Shown: piece by piece, positions 32,024-33,932 of the stretch | How positions within the stretch are numbered: the stretch's first letter is position 1 | How the letters are laid out: each line of letters opens with the position of its first letter | NCBI GenBank assembly: GCA_021372515.1 | Contig: JAJFUG010000031.1 | Coordinates: 1-33,932, forward strand | DNA: 33,932 nt | Direction: 5' to 3' | Source of the DNA: a bacterium | GTDB taxonomy: Bacteria > Gemmatimonadota > Glassbacteria > GWA2-58-10 | The notes under the pieces: model-generated | Told to the model about the DNA's origin: nothing | The model's input: the letters and a program-made list of their open reading frames with translations, nothing else | The model's database searches: none | Program-made: the position numbers and the translations under genes

Positions 32024-33019
32024 TCATTTGACACCACGCCGCGCCAGGGCGTGCTCGATCAGGCGCTTCAATAAGCCGCTCAGGTCCAGGCCCAGCACGC
32101 GGGCGGCCTTGGGCAGCAGCGAGCTGTCGGTCATGCCGGGCTGGTTGTTCGCCTCCAGGCACCAGAGCGCACCGCTGTCCTCCAGCAGGAAATCGATCCG
32201 GGCGTAGTCCTCCAGGCCCAGGACCCGGAACGCGTCCATGGCGTGCGCCTGGGCCCGCGCGGCGGCCTCGTCCGGAATTTCGGCCGGGCAGATGTAGCGG
32301 TTGGCGTGGCTCTTGTACTTGGCTTGGAAATCGTACAGCCCGCCGGGCACGATGATCTCCAGCACCGGCAGAGCCTGGCCTGCCACCACGCCCACGGTCA
32401 GCTCGCGGCCGCGGATGAATTTTTCGACCAGGATACGGCGGCAGTAGGCGGCGGAGGACTCGGCCGCGGCCAAGATTTCGGCGGCCGAGGCGGCGCGGGC
32501 CAGCCCGATCGTGGAACCCTGGTCGGCTGGCTTCACTATGACCGGCAGTCCGATCGACGGCAGGGCCGCCTCCACTGCGGCGGGCCAGGAGTCGCGCTCA
32601 CGGCTGTCCAGCAGAAGGTAAGGCGGGGTGGGCACACCGGCTACGGCGAAAAGCTGCTTGCTCACCACCTTGTCCATGGCCATGGCGCTGGGACCCGGAG
32701 GGCTGCCCACGTAGGGCACTCCGGCCAGCTCCAGCACGGCCTGCACGGTGCCGTCCTCACCTTGGCCGCCGTGCATGATTATCAGTGCGATCTGTCCGCC
32801 CTGCAGCACCTTGATCGACTCCGCCGGGGGCAGAGTGCAGCTTTTGCGCTCCAGGGTCAGCGGGGCCGCGGACGGGTCGAACGCCTGCCAGTTCTGGCCC
32901 GGATCGAGAGCCGTCACCTCGTGCCCGCTTTTTTTCAGCGCCTCGATCACACAGGCTGCGCTCGAGAGCGAAACCTCGCGTTCAGTGCTCGTACCGCCGG
33001 CAAGGACCGTGACTTTCAT
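32024..33019 (-). CDS. ddl: D-alanine-D-alanine ligase
   Basis: 331 residues; GGAGGAAGAA precedes ATG 33019. This ATP-grasp enzyme joins two D-Ala for peptidoglycan. Seen marks: MKVTVLAGGTSTEREVSLSSA, ALIIMHGGQGEDGTVQ, SKQLFAVAGVPTP, VKPADQGSTIGLA, EKFIRGRELTVGV, an omega-loop AKYKS with the Tyr typical of D-Ala (not D-lactate) ligases, ARIDFLLE and LEANNQPGMTDSSLLPKAA with the Mg-binding Glu/Asn. In the last motif NNQPGMT replaces the common NTLPGMT. The folE2 gene follows after 24 bases. It lies apart from the usual mur cluster. Confidence 0.93.
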   Translation of the reverse strand: MKVTVLAGGTSTEREVSLSSAACVIEALKKSGHEVTALDPGQNWQAFDPSAAPLTLERKSCTLPPAESIKVLQGGQIALIIMHGGQGEDGTVQAVLELAGVPYVGSPPGPSAMAMDKVVSKQLFAVAGVPTPPYLLLDSRERDSWPAAVEAALPSIGLPVIVKPADQGSTIGLARAASAAEILAAAESSAAYCRRILVEKFIRGRELTVGVVAGQALPVLEIIVPGGLYDFQAKYKSHANRYICPAEIPDEAAARAQAHAMDAFRVLGLEDYARIDFLLEDSGALWCLEANNQPGMTDSSLLPKAARVLGLDLSGLLKRLIEHALARRGVK

Positions 33020-33415
33020 TCTTTCTTCCTCCGTTGGGTCGCGGGCCTGCCCGGGGGAGAGCCCGCTTGCAATTTTACCCGATCTCCGGTATAATTAGTG
33101 CGGCCTGGGCCGCTTCCCGCGCCGTTTCCACCGGGATGACGCCGCCGGCGGCTCTGACAGCGCGCGGGGTGAATTTATACCGCGCGGGTGACGTATAAAA
33201 TATGTAGACATATTCGTCATTCCGGCAGCCGGACGGCGGGCCGGAACGATGGTTTACAGCCTGTGCGGGGCGGCTGCAGGTTGGAATTCCGCTCCGGCGC
33301 ACGGGATAAGCGTGTTTTGTTCTCATAAGCTAACGATTCGACGGGAATTTTACAAGTACAGGCGAGTCTGCCGCGCCCTGAGCGGGCGGCGGATTGAATG
33401 CGGAGCGGGTGAAAA
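33020..33415. other. Divergent intergenic region between ddl and the TPR-like gene
   Basis: 396 bases. It holds a plus-strand promoter-like pair at 33067-33095. A minus-strand frame of 83 codons (33326-33075) has a partly protein-like end but no ribosome-binding site; I do not call it a gene. The centre around 33180-33215 is AT-rich. Confidence 0.45.
33067..33095 (+). promoter_or_regulatory. Promoter-like pair on the plus strand
   Basis: TTGCAA (33067-33072), 17-bp spacer and a perfect TATAAT (33090-33095). The next plus-strand gene starts ~320 bases later, so it would give a long leader. Confidence 0.45.
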
Positions 33416-33932
33416 GTGCGAAAAGCGAGTGAATCGATACTGATAGTCAGCCTGGCGCTTCTGGCCCTGGCCGGGCCGCTTTCGGCCTCCAAGGAGAGCC
33501 TGCGCCTTCTGAGCGGCGCGGCGCGTCAGGCCCAGCGTGGAGACACGCTCACCGCGCTTGAGGTGGTGGGACGCGTGCTGGTGCAGCCGGGCCGGGATGA
33601 GGCCAAGCCCTACGCCCTCTACCTGATGGGCTTGCTCGAAGCCGGACGGGGCAATGCCGATACGGCCGAGACCGCGTTCCGCCGCCTGATCGTCGAATAC
33701 CCCGTCTCCAATTACACCGGGGTCACCCTGGCCCAACTGGGCAACCTGTTGTACCAGCGGGCCCAGGACAGCGCCGCGGTGCGCGTGCTGGAGCCGCTGG
33801 CCACCGGGTTCCCGGACTCGGCGTTCACCGGCGCGGCCCTGGTGGTGATGCAGCGCGCTGCGGACCGCGCCCGCCTGGGCGAAAAGGCCATCCGGGCCGG
33901 GCTGCAGTACCTTTCCGGTGCTGGTGCGGGCC
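33416..33932 (+). CDS. Exported TPR-like protein, 3' end outside window
   Basis: Starts with GTG 33416, GGAG 10 bases upstream; 172 codons are open to the window edge. The N-terminus has a positive start and a Leu/Ala-rich core (LIVSLALLALAGPLSA), a probable Sec signal peptide. Then come helix pairs with TPR-like spacing: AARQAQRGDTLTALEVVGRVL, ALYLMGLLEAGRGNADTAETAFRRLIVEYPVSNYTGVTLAQLGNLLYQ and so on. The FRRLIVEYP...AQLGNLL pattern recalls the YbgF/CpoB and BamD-like repeats of periplasmic proteins. Function beyond a scaffold role cannot be told from the visible part. Confidence 0.75.
   Translation, partial: MRKASESILIVSLALLALAGPLSASKESLRLLSGAARQAQRGDTLTALEVVGRVLVQPGRDEAKPYALYLMGLLEAGRGNADTAETAFRRLIVEYPVSNYTGVTLAQLGNLLYQRAQDSAAVRVLEPLATGFPDSAFTGAALVVMQRAADRARLGEKAIRAGLQYLSGAGAG

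Noticed and set aside
33075-33326. 83-codon minus-strand frame upstream of ddl
   Set aside because: The last part looks somewhat protein-like, but there is no ribosome-binding site and the N-terminal half is low in protein character; left as uncertain.

Overview
The window is a GC-rich bacterial chromosome segment with densely packed genes in short operons on both strands. Its promoters look like ordinary sigma-70 boxes (TTGACA, 17 bp, TATAAT-like); the one in front of the SRP RNA places transcription start right at the expected RNA 5' end. A TatA gene, several twin-arginine or lipoprotein signal peptides, FolE2, Ddl, an M23 peptidase with an N-terminal membrane anchor and a short bacterial SRP RNA indicate a didermic-type or otherwise envelope-rich free-living heterotroph. 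The many exported sugar-active and aldo/keto-reductase proteins resemble gene sets of uncultured FCB-group or Gemmatimonadota-like lineages, but this placement is inference and no marker here settles it.

Layout. 1-2132: two paralogous proteins of unknown function (the second a clear lipoprotein), one of them with an internal duplication and cut by the window edge, with a possible gene remnant between them. 2449-3531: aldose-1-epimerase-like lipoprotein with a strong terminator. 3619-5815: EF-G paralogue with its own promoter, split by an in-frame TAG. 5845-6011: terminator plus a cluster of hairpins that may be a small RNA on the minus strand. 6174-7722: orphan ParA-type ATPase overlapping thiD. 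7829-9472: secreted clan GH-A-like glycosidase. 9590-11175 (minus): FMN-binding lipoprotein followed by a Tat-dependent aldo/keto reductase lipoprotein. 11491-12459: Tat lipoprotein of the sugar-phosphate isomerase/epimerase family. 12562-14322 (minus): SSS-family symporter. 14587-15432: endonuclease-IV-like TIM barrel. 15443-17089 (minus): rubredoxin-like protein, YchF-like ATPase, TatA. 17234-22405 (minus): compact housekeeping run dnaX-ybaB-recR-pgsA-pgpA-cinA, mostly with overlapping stop/start codons. 22687-25326 (minus): NagX/DUF5009-like membrane acyltransferase followed by an exported ADP-ribosylglycohydrolase-fold protein. 25635-26780: Tat-exported aldo/keto-reductase-like protein with a C-terminal ferredoxin domain and lost catalytic residues. 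27049-27845: conserved 102-residue protein and YbaK-type tRNA deacylase. 27934-28332: a non-coding element bounded by perfect 18-bp inverted repeats. 28431-29441 (minus): GRP-type sugar transporter. 29596-29692 (minus): SRP RNA. 29769-30689 (minus): M23-family protein. 31175-33019 (minus): ddl-folE2. 33416-end: start of an exported TPR-like protein.

A recurring theme is carbohydrate handling at or outside the membrane: epimerase, glycosidase, isomerase, two oxidoreductase-like proteins, acyltransferase, ADP-ribosylglycohydrolase-fold protein and two transporters are scattered among housekeeping genes, several needing the Tat pathway whose TatA lies in the same window. Intergenic gaps carry two kinds of palindromic repeat that share related flanking arms but have different cores. 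The items most worth a second look are the amber codon inside the EF-G paralogue, the minus-strand hairpin cluster at 5895-6011, the 399-bp inverted-repeat element, the degenerate ferredoxin-linked aldo/keto reductase, and the duplicated protein family at the left edge. No tRNA, rRNA, CRISPR array, complete insertion sequence or phage gene was recognised.
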